From Betaproteobacteria bacterium (lineage in GTDB: Bacteria; Pseudomonadota; Gammaproteobacteria; Burkholderiales; Usitatibacteraceae), in contig JADJMI010000008.1 of the NCBI GenBank assembly GCA_016709665.1, positions 150,155-214,154 of the forward strand: DNA of 64,000 nt, written 5' to 3'. The notes below the pieces were generated by a model. The model searched no databases. It saw only the letters and a list, made by a program, of their open reading frames with translations, and had not been told where the DNA came from. The position numbers and the translations under genes are program-made. Within the stretch, counting starts at the first letter, position 1. Every line of letters starts with the position of its first letter. Positions 36,325 to 45,040 of this stretch are shown one piece after another.

Positions 36325-36656
36325 GCGCGGCGACGGCGGTCCAGGTTCGTCGCGACCTTTTCCTTGCGGCGATCCGACAGGCCCGCGCGGCGGATGAGGT
36401 CCTGCCAGAGTGCGTCGCCTTCGTCCGAGCGGAACCGCAGGTAGAGCGCGACTTCGTCCGGATAGGCGCTGCGGCTGCCGAGCCGCGCGATGTGGTTGGT
36501 GCGCCCGCCGGAAGCCTCGTCGGCCTCCCACGCGCGGCCGATGGCCTGCCACAGCACGCGCGCATAGGCGTCGTCGGCGTCTTCGAAGCCGTACTGCCAC
36601 CGCAGGAACGAGGCCTCGGCGGGGGACAGCTGGTCGATGCGGAAGTGGATGCTCAT
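36321..36656 (-). CDS. Small soluble hypothetical protein
   Basis: 111 residues (MSIHFRIDQLSPAEASFLRWQYGFED ... DALWQDLIRRAGLSDRRKEKVATNLDRRRRA). It is charged and predicted mainly helical. No family recognised. The longer frame reaching 37436 overlaps the amidohydrolase and is not coding. Confidence 0.65.
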   Translation of the reverse strand: MSIHFRIDQLSPAEASFLRWQYGFEDADDAYARVLWQAIGRAWEADEASGGRTNHIARLGSRSAYPDEVALYLRFRSDEGDALWQDLIRRAGLSDRRKEKVATNLDRRRRA

Positions 36657-36688
36657 GGATTCTTTGTCGATGGGCTGGGGTCGTGCGC

Positions 36689-38160
36689 CTATCGGATTCC
36701 CACCATCCCCTTGATCGAATCGAGGAGTTTTGCCGGATCGTAGGCGTACCCGTCCTTGAACACAATCTCCACGTTTTCCGCGTCCGCGATTCTCGTCGAC
36801 GGATCGCCCTTCACCACGACCAGGTCCGCGCGCTTGCCGGGCTCGATCGAGCCGATATCCCGGTCGCGGCCGAGGAACTTCGCGCCGTTGAGCGTCGCGA
36901 TGCGCAAGGCCTCGGCCGGCGCGAAGCCGGCCTCGACGAGCAGTTGCAGGCCGCGCTGGTCCGCGAAGCCCGGGAGCGCGCCGCCGTTGCCCGTGGGGTC
37001 GGCGCCCGCCATGAGGTGACCGCCGGCACGAACGAAGGCGAGCTCGAAGGCGAACTCCTTTCGCAGGGCGGCCATCTGCCGCTCGGTGCTGCCGGCGATG
37101 GCGGCGACGAGGGCGCGGTGGTGCAGGTGGCTGCGCAGCGATTCGGGGGAGAGCAGGGCCTGCTGCCTCGCCGACAGGAGCGGCCGCGTCGGGATGGACG
37201 ATTCCATCACGGCGAGGGTCGAGGTGACGGCCACGTTCTTCGCGACGAGTTCGCGGATGAGCGACTTCACCGGCTCGCCCTCGATGTCCTGCTCCACCCA
37301 CGAGGCCGTGGCCGCGCGGCCCGGGGGGCAGGTGTCGGGCTTGCGGTCGGGCACGAACTGCGTGTCGGTGTAGACCGGGCCGTGCTCGAGGTTGTCGATG
37401 CCGATGGCGATGGCGCGCTTCCAGTCGACCGCGCACAGGTGTCCCGTCACCTTGAGCCCCAGTTCGTGCGCCTCGTCGATGGCGGCGGCGAGCACGGGCT
37501 CGGTGATCTCCATGTAGGCCTTGAAGGAGGTGGCGCCCTCCCGCGCCCAGTGGCGCACCGTGCGGCGGGCGTGTTCCGGGTCCTTCATCACCGCCATCTG
37601 CGGGAAGAAGGTGCCGCGGCCCTCGAGGTAGGGCGCCGTCACGTCGACGCGCGGGCCGGGCATCTCGCCGGCGTCGATCTTGTCCCGCAGGTTGATATCG
37701 AGGTGGGGCTCGATGCTGCCCGTGGTGCGGATGGTGGTGACGCCCGAGGCGAGGTACAGGCGCGGCGCGGTGAAGGCGACGGGCGTGACGAGGCCGCCGG
37801 GCGGAGGAATCTTTCCGGAGGCATCGAAATTGATCGACGCCGTGTACATGAGATGGTTGTGCATCCCGACGAGGCCGGGATAGGCCGTGTGGCCCGCGAG
37901 GTCGAGGACCTTCGCGTCCCGGGGCACGGGGAGGTACCGTCGCCCACCGCCTCGATGCGATCGCCGCGGATGAGCAAGGTGCGGCCTTCCTTCGCGGCAG
38001 CGCCGGTGCCGTCGATGACGCGGACGTTTCGCAGCGCGATCACGCGATCCTCGAACCGGAGGAACTGGCGCACTTCCGGGCCGGGGGCGGGTGCCTGCGC
38101 GATGGCGCAAAGGGGCATCGCGAGCGCGATGAGCGTCGCGACGGCCGTGAAGCGCTTCAT
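36689..38160 (-). CDS. Secreted amidohydrolase (imidazolonepropionase/prolidase-like), frameshifted
   Basis: About 490 residues once joined. From the ATG at 38160: signal peptide ...LIALAMPLCAIAQ, then IALRNVRVIDGTGAAAKEGRTLLIRGDRIEAVGDG. The frame then changes near 37935 and continues YLPVPRDAKVLDLAGHTAYPGLVGMHNHLMYTAS to a stop at 36689. One base missing after GACGG would restore it. Metal ligands: HNH in GMHNHL, Lys in TSFKAYME, His in GHLCAVDW and in NLEHGPVY, and Asp in GADPTGNGG. Periplasmic enzymes of this class are usually dipeptidases or act on small cyclic amides. Confidence 0.85.
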
Positions 38161-38212
38161 GGGGTCTCCTCCCCTTCGCATGGGCGCCATGGTAACGCGC
38201 CACGGGGCGGAA

Positions 38213-38824
38213 CTACTCGAGGAAGCGGACGCGGCCGGTCTTGATGTCGTAGATGGCGCCCACCAGCCGGATGCCGCTGGTCGCGTGGTTCGCCCGGGCT
38301 TCGGGCGTCGTGAGCAGGACCTGCAGGGTGTGGCGGACATTCGCGTCGACGGCGGCGCGCATGAGTTCGTCCTCCGGCAGGTTCGGGTCGATGGCGTCGA
38401 TGGCAGGCACGATGTTCTCGAGCAGCAGCTCGATGCGGCTTTTCGCGCGGTGGCCGTCGAAATGCCAGGCGAGGGCAGCCTGCACCGCACCGCAGCCCTC
38501 GTGCCCCATCACCACGAAGAGCGGGGTCTTCAGGTGCGCGCCGGCGTACTGGAGGGTGCCGTAGACGGACGGGCCGAGGACGTTGCCCGCCACGCGAACG
38601 ATGAACAACTCGCCCAGGTGGGCGTCGAATACCAGTTCCGGCGGCACGCGGCTGTCGCTGCAGCCCAGGATCGTCGCGTACGGCTGCTGGCCCTGGGCGA
38701 GGTCCTCGATGACGGCGGTCTGCACCGTCGGAAAGTGGCTTTCGCCACGCAGGAACCTCGCGTTGCCGTCCTTCAGGCGCTGGAGGGCATCCTCGGGACT
38801 GACGGGGTGGACGTCGACGGCCAT
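38213..38824 (-). CDS. Beta-class carbonic anhydrase
   Basis: 203 residues, catalysing CO2/bicarbonate interconversion. Zinc ligands Cys55, His108 and Cys111 with Asp57 are in TILGCSDSRVPPELVF and VMGHEGCGAVQAA; VRVAGNV and LQYAGAHLKTPLFVV complete the family pattern. The ATG at 38824 is chosen because upstream in-frame sequence is repeat array 5. This array separates it from the divergent dctP. Confidence 0.95.
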   Translation of the reverse strand: MAVDVHPVSPEDALQRLKDGNARFLRGESHFPTVQTAVIEDLAQGQQPYATILGCSDSRVPPELVFDAHLGELFIVRVAGNVLGPSVYGTLQYAGAHLKTPLFVVMGHEGCGAVQAALAWHFDGHRAKSRIELLLENIVPAIDAIDPNLPEDELMRAAVDANVRHTLQVLLTTPEARANHATSGIRLVGAIYDIKTGRVRFLE

Positions 38825-38841
38825 GGTTTCGCCTCTCTTCG

Positions 38842-38946
38842 TGAAGGGGACGCACACCTTCACTCGCCGTGAAGGGGACGCACACATTCACTCGGCCTGA
38901 AGGGGTGCGTCCCCTCCAGATTAGCTGAAGGTGTGCGTCCCCTTCA
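38842..38946. repeat. 28-bp-phased repeat array 5 (F-F-R-R)
   Basis: Units at 38842, 38870, 38898 (degenerate) and 38926, all 28 bp apart, total 105 bp. This array lies upstream of both flanking genes (carbonic anhydrase on the minus strand, dctP on the plus strand), so here it sits in a promoter region rather than at gene ends. Confidence 0.94.
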
Positions 38947-39133
38947 CCCCTTCACCCTCGGTGCGGGTTGTTCTGGTGCGCGGAACGCACCCTTCCGGTG
39001 CAACGGCATGGGTTACAGTCGCTTTCGGCCTCATTGGCTCGATGGCCCGTCGTTTGCTTTTGAAGGGAAACCCGTGCGGCCGAGCTAGCGACCGCATCCA
39101 AGCTCGCACACCCCCTTTGAGGAGACATCCCCC

Positions 39134-40228
39134 ATGACCACCAATCGTCGCAAGTTCATCACCGGTGCCGCCGCCGCATCCACCGCCGCCGGCGCCCTCG
39201 GCTTCCCGATGATCGCCAAGGCGCAATCGCCCATCACCTGGAAGATGACGAGCGCGTACCCCAAGGGCGCTCCCTTCTACATGGATGGCCCGGGGAGCGC
39301 GACGGACCTCGCCAAGCGCATCGAGGCCATGAGCAACGGGCGCCTCAAGATCCAGGTCTACGGCGCGGGCGAACTGATTCCCGCCTTCGAGGGCTTCGAC
39401 GCCGTGCGCGCCGGCACCGTGGAGATGAACCATGCCAACAGCTACTTCTGGACCGGCAAGACCTTCGCCGCGCAGTACTTCACCGCCGTGCCCTTCGGTC
39501 TCAATTTCCAGGGCATCAACGGCTGGTTCTACGACGGCGGCGGCATCGGGCTGTGGCACGAGGTGTACAAGCCCTTCGGCATGTTGGCCTTCCCCTGCGG
39601 CAATACCGGCGTGCAGATGACCGGCTGGTTCAAGAAGGAGATCAAGTCCGTCGCCGACTTCAAGGGCCTCAAGATGCGAATCCCCGGCCTCGCGGGCAAG
39701 GTGTACGCCACCCTGGGCGTCGACGTGAAGTTGCTGCCCGGCGGCGAGATCTTCCCGGCGCTGGAGCGCGGCGTGATCGACGCGGCCGAGTTCGTCGGCC
39801 CCTACCAGGACCGGCGCCTGGGCCTGCAGAAGGCCGCGAAGTTCTACCACACGACGGGCTGGCACGAGCCGGCGACCGTCTCGGAGCTGCTCATCAACAA
39901 GGCCGCGTGGGACAAGCTGCCGAAGGACCTGCAGGCCGTCGTCGAGAACGCCGCGGCCGCCTGCAACGTGGTGAGCGAAGGCTGGTGCCAGAAGACGAAC
40001 GCCGAGGCGATGGAGGACCTGGTGAAGAACCAGGGCGTCATCGCCAAGCCCCTGCCGGACGACGTGGTGAAGGCCCTCCGCGAGGCGACGAACAAGGTGC
40101 TCGCCGAGGCCGTCGCCAAGGACCCGGTCACCAAGAAGGTCCACGACTCCTACATGGCTTACAAGGCCAAGTACGACGCCTGGAGCAAGTTCAGCGAGAC
40201 GCCGTACCACAACAAGATCCAGGCGTAG
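39134..40228 (+). CDS. dctP: TRAP transporter periplasmic solute receptor (DctP family) with Tat signal
   Basis: 364 residues. The N-terminus TNRRKFITGAAAASTAAGALG is a twin-arginine signal. ITWKMTSAYPKGAPFYMDGPGSATDLAKRIEAMSNGRLKIQVYGAGELIPAFEGFDAVRAGTVEM and the Arg-containing FKGLKMRIPGLAGKVYATLGV are hallmarks of receptors for monocarboxylic or keto acids (TakP-like). AGGAG precedes the ATG. First gene of a complete dctP-Q-M operon. Confidence 0.94.
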   Translation: MTTNRRKFITGAAAASTAAGALGFPMIAKAQSPITWKMTSAYPKGAPFYMDGPGSATDLAKRIEAMSNGRLKIQVYGAGELIPAFEGFDAVRAGTVEMNHANSYFWTGKTFAAQYFTAVPFGLNFQGINGWFYDGGGIGLWHEVYKPFGMLAFPCGNTGVQMTGWFKKEIKSVADFKGLKMRIPGLAGKVYATLGVDVKLLPGGEIFPALERGVIDAAEFVGPYQDRRLGLQKAAKFYHTTGWHEPATVSELLINKAAWDKLPKDLQAVVENAAAACNVVSEGWCQKTNAEAMEDLVKNQGVIAKPLPDDVVKALREATNKVLAEAVAKDPVTKKVHDSYMAYKAKYDAWSKFSETPYHNKIQA

Positions 40229-40231
40229 GTC

Positions 40232-40732
40232 ATGAAGGAAGGCATCGAACGCGTGGTCGACCTGGTCGGCCGCGCGGCCTCGTGGCTTGCGCTCGTGATC
40301 GTGGTGCTGATGGCGGTGAACGTGGTGCTGCGCTACCTCTTCAGCATCGGTTCGGTGTGGGCGCAGGAGCTGGAGTGGCACCTGCTCGCGCCGCTCATCA
40401 TGTTCGGCATCCCGTACGCGCTCCTGAAGGGCGACCACGTCCGCGTGGACGTCTTCTTCGAGAAGTTCAAGCCGATCAACCAGCAGTATGTGGAGGTGGT
40501 GTCCCAGGTCCTGGGCATCGCCATCGCGCTGCTGTTCCTGTGGCTCTCGTTCGCCTACGTCCAGCAGTCGTACTCGATCGGCGAGACCTCGTCCGACCCG
40601 GGCGGGCTGCCGTACCGATGGATCCTGAAGGCGCTGCTGCCGATGGGCTTCGCGCTCCTCGCGCTGCAGTCCTTCGCGACCCTGCTGGGCGTCTTCGTGA
40701 AGATCCGCGAGATCAAGGGAGCCGCATCGTGA
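40232..40732 (+). CDS. dctQ: TRAP transporter small permease DctQ
   Basis: 166 residues with four membrane helices (VDLVGRAASWLALVIVVLMAVNVVLRYLF, WHLLAPLIMFGIPYALLKGDHVRVDVFFEKF, VSQVLGIAIALLFLWLSFAYV, LKALLPMGFALLALQSFATLLGV). The conserved HVRVDV motif is present. Starts 4 bp after dctP and overlaps dctM by GTGA. Confidence 0.94.
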   Translation: MKEGIERVVDLVGRAASWLALVIVVLMAVNVVLRYLFSIGSVWAQELEWHLLAPLIMFGIPYALLKGDHVRVDVFFEKFKPINQQYVEVVSQVLGIAIALLFLWLSFAYVQQSYSIGETSSDPGGLPYRWILKALLPMGFALLALQSFATLLGVFVKIREIKGAAS

Positions 40733-42054
40733 GCGGCACCGAGATCCTCGCGATCCTGATGCTGCTGGCGTTCTTCGTGCTGCTGATGGCGGGCGTTCCC
40801 GTCGCCATCACCCTGGGCACCGTGGGCTTCGTCTTCGGTGTCATGGGCTTCGGCACGGGCCTTTTCAACCTGCTGCCCTCGCGCGTCTATGGCGTGGTGG
40901 CCAATTACCAATGGCTCGCGATCCCGCTCTTCGTGTTCATGGGGGTGATGCTGGAGAAATCGCGGTTGGCGGACGACCTGCTGGACGTCGTCGGCCACCT
41001 CGCGGGCGGCTTGCGGGGGGGCATGGCGCTCGGGATCATCGGCGTGGGCGTGCTCATGGGCGCGACCACGGGCATCGTGGGTGCCACGGTCATCACGCTC
41101 GGGCTCATCACGCTGCCCACGCTCCTCAAGCGCGGCTACGACCCGGGGCTCGCCTGCGGGGCCATCTGCGCTTCGGGCACGCTCGGGCAGATCATCCCGC
41201 CTTCGCTCATCCTGATCCTGCTCGCGGACATCCTGCAGCTTTCCGTGGGGACGCTTTTCGCGGCGGCGGTGATGCCGGGCATGCTGCTCGCGGCGATCTA
41301 CTGCGTGTACATCGTCATCCTCGGCATGGTGAAGCCGGAGCTGGTGCCACCCATCCCGCAGGAGGAGCGCGATGCCCTCGCGCGGCGCGACCTGTGGATC
41401 CGCTTCATGAAGGTGGTGGTGCCACCGGTCTTGCTGGTGTTCGCGGTGCTCGGCTCGATCATCGCGGGGGTGGCGGCGCCGACCGAGGCCGCGTCGATGG
41501 GGGCGCTGGGTTCCATCCTCGTCACGGCGTTCGCGGGGCGGATGAACTTCAAGGTGCTGCGGGACGTGGTGCAGTCGGTGACGAAGATCACGGCCATGAT
41601 GATGTTCATCCTGATATGCGCGCAGGTGTTCTCGCTCGCCTTTCGGGGCCTGCACGGCGAGGACCTCATCGGGAAGATGTTCGAGTGGCTCCCGGGCGGC
41701 GTGGCGGCGGACATCTGGTTCCTGATGTTCATCATCTTCATCCTGGGCTTTTTCCTGGAGTGGATCGAGATCAGCTACATCGCGGTGCCGCTCTTCCTGC
41801 CGGTGTTCGTGAGCCAGCAGGTGGACCTGGTTTGGCTGGCGATGCTCATCTGCGTGAACCTGCAGACGAGCTTCCTCACGCCGCCGTTCGGGTGGGCGCT
41901 CTTCTTCCTGAAGGGGGTGGCGCCGCCGGAGATCTCCACGCGGCAGATCTACATCGGCGTGATCCCGTTCATCGGGATGCAGGTCCTGGCGCTGGCGCTG
42001 GTCTTCTTCTTCCCGCAGCTCGCCCTTTGGGCCCCGAAGGCCATCGGCTGGTAA
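40729..42054 (+). CDS. dctM: TRAP transporter large permease DctM
   Basis: 441 residues from a GTG that overlaps the dctQ stop. About 12 helices. Family features include PSRVYGVVANYQWLAIPLFVFMGVMLEKS, GVLMGATTGIVGATVITLGLITLPTLLKRGYDP, ICASGTLGQIIPPSLILILLAD and APTEAASMGALG. It is the ion-coupled translocating subunit. Repeat array 6 begins 12 bp after the stop. Confidence 0.95.
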   Translation: MSGTEILAILMLLAFFVLLMAGVPVAITLGTVGFVFGVMGFGTGLFNLLPSRVYGVVANYQWLAIPLFVFMGVMLEKSRLADDLLDVVGHLAGGLRGGMALGIIGVGVLMGATTGIVGATVITLGLITLPTLLKRGYDPGLACGAICASGTLGQIIPPSLILILLADILQLSVGTLFAAAVMPGMLLAAIYCVYIVILGMVKPELVPPIPQEERDALARRDLWIRFMKVVVPPVLLVFAVLGSIIAGVAAPTEAASMGALGSILVTAFAGRMNFKVLRDVVQSVTKITAMMMFILICAQVFSLAFRGLHGEDLIGKMFEWLPGGVAADIWFLMFIIFILGFFLEWIEISYIAVPLFLPVFVSQQVDLVWLAMLICVNLQTSFLTPPFGWALFFLKGVAPPEISTRQIYIGVIPFIGMQVLALALVFFFPQLALWAPKAIGW

Positions 42055-42065
42055 GCAACCACTTC

Positions 42066-42170
42066 TGAAGGGGACGCACACCTTCAGAAGCGGTGAAGGG
42101 GACGCACACCTCCAGGTCGGGTGAATGTGTGCGTCCCCTTCAGGAAGGGTGAATGTGTGCGTCCCCTTCA
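42066..42170. repeat. 28-bp-phased repeat array 6 (F-F-R-R)
   Basis: Units at 42066, 42094, 42122 and 42150, exactly 28 bp apart. Both reverse units share GAATGTG in place of GAAGGTG, so those two may have arisen by local copying. It lies between the convergent ends of dctM and the gamma-glutamyltransferase gene. Confidence 0.95.
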
Positions 42171-42177
42171 ATAGCTT

Positions 42178-43643
42178 TCAATAGCCGGCGACGGTGCCGT
42201 CGGAGCGGGGGTCGGCCGCGCCTGAAACGACCCCGGCGCCGTCCCGGACCAGCGCCCCGGCATGGCCGACGAAGTCCGAGAACGGCTCGATCACCTCCAC
42301 GTCGTGCCCCGCCGCCCGCAGCCGCTCGATGACGGCCGCATCCAGCCGCGATTCCACCTTCAGGCTCACGCTCATCGTTCCCCACGTGCGCCCGAGCAGC
42401 CAGCGCGGCTTCGTCACCGCCTGCTGCAGGTCGTCGCCGAACATCGCGAACCGGCTGAACACCGCGGCCTGGCTCTGCGGCTGCCCGTCCCCGCCCATGT
42501 TCCCGTAGACCATCGTCCGCCCGTCGGATAGCCGCGCCAGCGCCGGGTTGAGCGTATGGAAGGGCTTGCGACCCGGCGCGAGCGCCAGGTGAGCCGACGG
42601 ATCCAGCAGGAAGGAACTGCCGCGGTTCTGCCAGCCCACACCCGTCCCCGAAAGCACCACGCCCGAACCGAATTCCCAGTACACGCTCTGGATGTAGCTC
42701 ACCATTCGGCCCTCGGCATCGGCCGCGCCCATCCACACCGTGTCGCCCTGGATCGGCGGCTCCGGCCACGGGCGCGCGCGAGCCGGATCGATCGCCGCCG
42801 CCCGTTCCGCGAGCGCCGCATCCGCGAGGAACGACCACGGGTCCGCCTTCATCACGGCGGGATCGCAGATGTGCCGGTTGCGCACGATGAACGCCTGCTT
42901 CGTCGCTTCCACCAACCCGTGCACGTGCTCGACAGCGGCTTCACCACCTGCGCGCGATGGGCGCGAAGATCCTCGAGACGCACGGGGCTCCCCAGCGCGG
43001 CCAGCTCCGAAGCATTCGCCGCCCCGATCTCGCCGCGATAGAAATCGTCCAGGCCCACCGACGCCAGCCGCTCCAGCGTCGACGCCAGTGCCGGAAAGCG
43101 CTGCAACGACCCCGCCGAATGAGGCTTGCCATCCGTGAGGTACGTCTTCGCGAACCCCGGCTGCCCCTCCAGTTCCTGCTGGAACTTGGCCGTGTAGGAA
43201 ACCTGGTTTGCCGTGACGGGCGTTCCGTTGCGCGCATACCACGCCGCATCGGCGAGCAGCCGCGACACCGGCAACCGCCCCTCAACCGATTCCAGCGCCG
43301 CCATCCAGCCCGAAATGGCGCCGGCTACGGTGTTCGCGGCCAGGGGCCCGCGCGCGGGAATCGCCTCGCACCCGCGCTCCTTGTAGAAGGCCATCGTCGC
43401 ATCGCTGCCCGACCGCCCGCACGCATCGATGGCGAAGACGCCCTTCCGCGGATCGCTCACGAGCCAGAAGCCATCGCCCCCGATCGTGTTCATGTGCGGA
43501 TAGACGACGGCGATGGTCGAGGCCATGGCCACCATCGCCTCCACGGCATTGCCGCCATCGCGCAGCACGGCGAGGCCGGCCTGGGAGGCGGCGTGGTGGG
43601 GCGCGGTGACCATGCCGCGGGGCGAGTGCAGGGACTTGAGCAT
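42178..43643 (-). pseudogene. Gamma-glutamyltransferase family gene with a frameshift and an apparent internal deletion
   Basis: The start at 43643 gives MLKSLHSPRGMVTAPHHAASQAGLAVLRDGGNAVEAMVAMAST. Near 42935 the frame shifts to EHVHGLVEATKQAFIVRNRHICDP, leading to the nucleophile Thr in GDTVWMGAAD and DGRTMVYGNMGGDGQPQ. Between KPLS and EHVHGLVEA the family normally has about 40 residues (the segment ending in a PPP-containing turn and a helix); these are missing. The break is thus a deletion, not a single-base slip. It could be true decay or assembly collapse. Confidence 0.8.
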
Positions 43644-43748
43644 GACGGGGGGTTCCGGTGGGTTGATCGACGGGGCTATCGCAAGCCTAGCAAGAGAAGC
43701 CCCCTGGGGTGGATGATGCCCGTCACCCCGCCACGAAAAGGAGACTCC

Positions 43749-44126
43749 ATGGGACTGCTCGACGGACTGCTCGGCAACGCTTCGGAGGTGGATGCGGCCA
43801 AGGCGAACGCGGAATTCGCGCGGATCCTCTCGCCCGGCGAACAGGTCGAGAAGGCCTACATCCTCATCCGCGACATGTTCCTCTTCACCAACAAGCGCCT
43901 GGTCCTGATGGACAAGCAGGGCATCACGGGCAACAAGGTCGAATACCACTCGATCCCGTACCGGAGCATCACGCACTTTGCCATCGAGACGGCCGGCACG
44001 TTCGACCTGGACGCCGAGCTGAAGATCTACATATCCAGCAACCCCGTGCCCCTGCAGAAGACCTTCAACAAGAAACTGGACATCTACCAGGTGCAGGCGG
44101 TGCTCGCGGGCTACGTCCTGCGCTAG
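43749..44126 (+). CDS. Bacterial PH-domain (DUF1696-like) protein
   Basis: 125 residues. EFARILSPGEQVEKAYILIRDMFLFTNKRLVLMDKQGITGNKVEYHSIPYRSITHFAIETAGTFDLDAELKIYI is the bacterial pleckstrin-homology fold. These proteins form ring-like oligomers; their role is unknown. GGAGACT precedes the ATG at 43749. Confidence 0.88.
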   Translation: MGLLDGLLGNASEVDAAKANAEFARILSPGEQVEKAYILIRDMFLFTNKRLVLMDKQGITGNKVEYHSIPYRSITHFAIETAGTFDLDAELKIYISSNPVPLQKTFNKKLDIYQVQAVLAGYVLR

Positions 44127-44253
44127 CCGGCGGGTGCCGTGCGCCTCGGGGCACCTCGCCACGCCCCTCGCCCGTCGTTACAGCGGCAATTTGATTCCGG
44201 CCCGGCGCGGTCGCACCATCGATGCACCATCGTGGTTGCCGGGAAGGGGCGCC

Positions 44254-44502
44254 ATGACCGACGACCAATCCCACGACGATCCCCTCGTCGTCTATCGCGC
44301 GGCCGCCATCCTGCTGGCGGCTTTCGCGCTGGCGTTGCTCGTCATGCCGTTCGACTGGATCCTGGGCGGCGTGAAGAGCCCCGGGTTGGTCCTCGCGATC
44401 GCCGGCAACGTCGGCGAATTCGGTTCGCGCCTGGTCTTCGCCCTGCCTTGCGGGCTTCTCGCGGCATGGGCGGCGCGCAAGGGTTGGGGCCTGGACGCCT
44501 GA
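44254..44502 (+). CDS. Small two-helix membrane protein
   Basis: 82 residues with helices AAAILLAAFALALLVMPFDWIL and SRLVFALPCGLLAAWAA. GGAAGGGG lies upstream of the ATG. No family recognised. Confidence 0.55.
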   Translation: MTDDQSHDDPLVVYRAAAILLAAFALALLVMPFDWILGGVKSPGLVLAIAGNVGEFGSRLVFALPCGLLAAWAARKGWGLDA

Positions 44503-44541
44503 TCGGCGCATCGCCGGGCCGTGGAGCGGGGCTTGAGCGCT

Positions 44542-44561
44542 GTATACCCTAGGGAGTATAC
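44542..44561. promoter_or_regulatory. CsoR/CstR-like operator upstream of the rhodanese gene
   Basis: GTATACCCTAGGGAGTATAC: arms GTATAC/GTATAC around a CCCTAGGG-like centre. CsoR-family repressors (copper-sensing CsoR, persulfide-sensing CstR) bind palindromes with ATAC arms and a C/G-tract centre. It lies 31 bp upstream of the rhodanese start. No csoR-type gene is visible in the window. Confidence 0.6.
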
Positions 44562-44592
44562 TGCCCGGCTCGATTCCTCATCAGGCCCTGCC

Positions 44593-45003
44593 ATGACCTC
44601 CCGAATCTCCCCGTTCGCCCCCGCGGCCCTGTTCGGCCTCGCCCTTGCCGCCCGCCTGGCCGTCGCCGCGCCGGTCGACGCGCCCGTGAGCCTCGAGGAA
44701 GCCCGGGCGATGAGCGAAGCCGGGCAGGTGGTCCTCATCGACGTGCGCGAGCCCCGCGAGCACGCGAACGGCGTCGCCGCGGGCGCGATGCTGCTGCCCC
44801 TGAGCCAGGTGAACCAGCGCGTGGCGGAGATCCCGACGGACCCGTCGAAACCCGTCTACATCATCTGCAACACCCAGAACCGCTCGAGCGCGCTGCTCAG
44901 GTCGCTGCGCAATGCCGGCGGCTACGACCACGTGCAGTTCGTGACCGGCGGCATGAGCGAGTGGGCGAAGCGCGGCTGGCCGATGGTGAAGCCCGGGACC
45001 TGA
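44593..45003 (+). CDS. Periplasmic rhodanese-like sulfurtransferase
   Basis: 136 residues with a signal peptide (AALFGLALAARLAVAAP). A single rhodanese domain follows (VSLEEARAMSEAGQVVLIDVREPREHANGVAAGAMLLPLSQV) with catalytic Cys92 in IICNTQNRSS. It probably handles persulfide sulfur outside the cytoplasm. A CsoR/CstR-like operator lies just upstream, suggesting control by sulfide or persulfide. ATG 44593 is chosen over 44521, which would include the operator in the coding region. Confidence 0.9.
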   Translation: MTSRISPFAPAALFGLALAARLAVAAPVDAPVSLEEARAMSEAGQVVLIDVREPREHANGVAAGAMLLPLSQVNQRVAEIPTDPSKPVYIICNTQNRSSALLRSLRNAGGYDHVQFVTGGMSEWAKRGWPMVKPGT

Positions 45004-45040
45004 TGGGCGCGGGCGGCATAATGGAGCGCAGGAGGTCGCC

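Noticed and set aside
36321..37436. 371-codon minus-strand frame upstream of the small hypothetical
   Set aside because: Overlaps the amidohydrolase in another frame; only the last 111 codons have their own start and normal composition.
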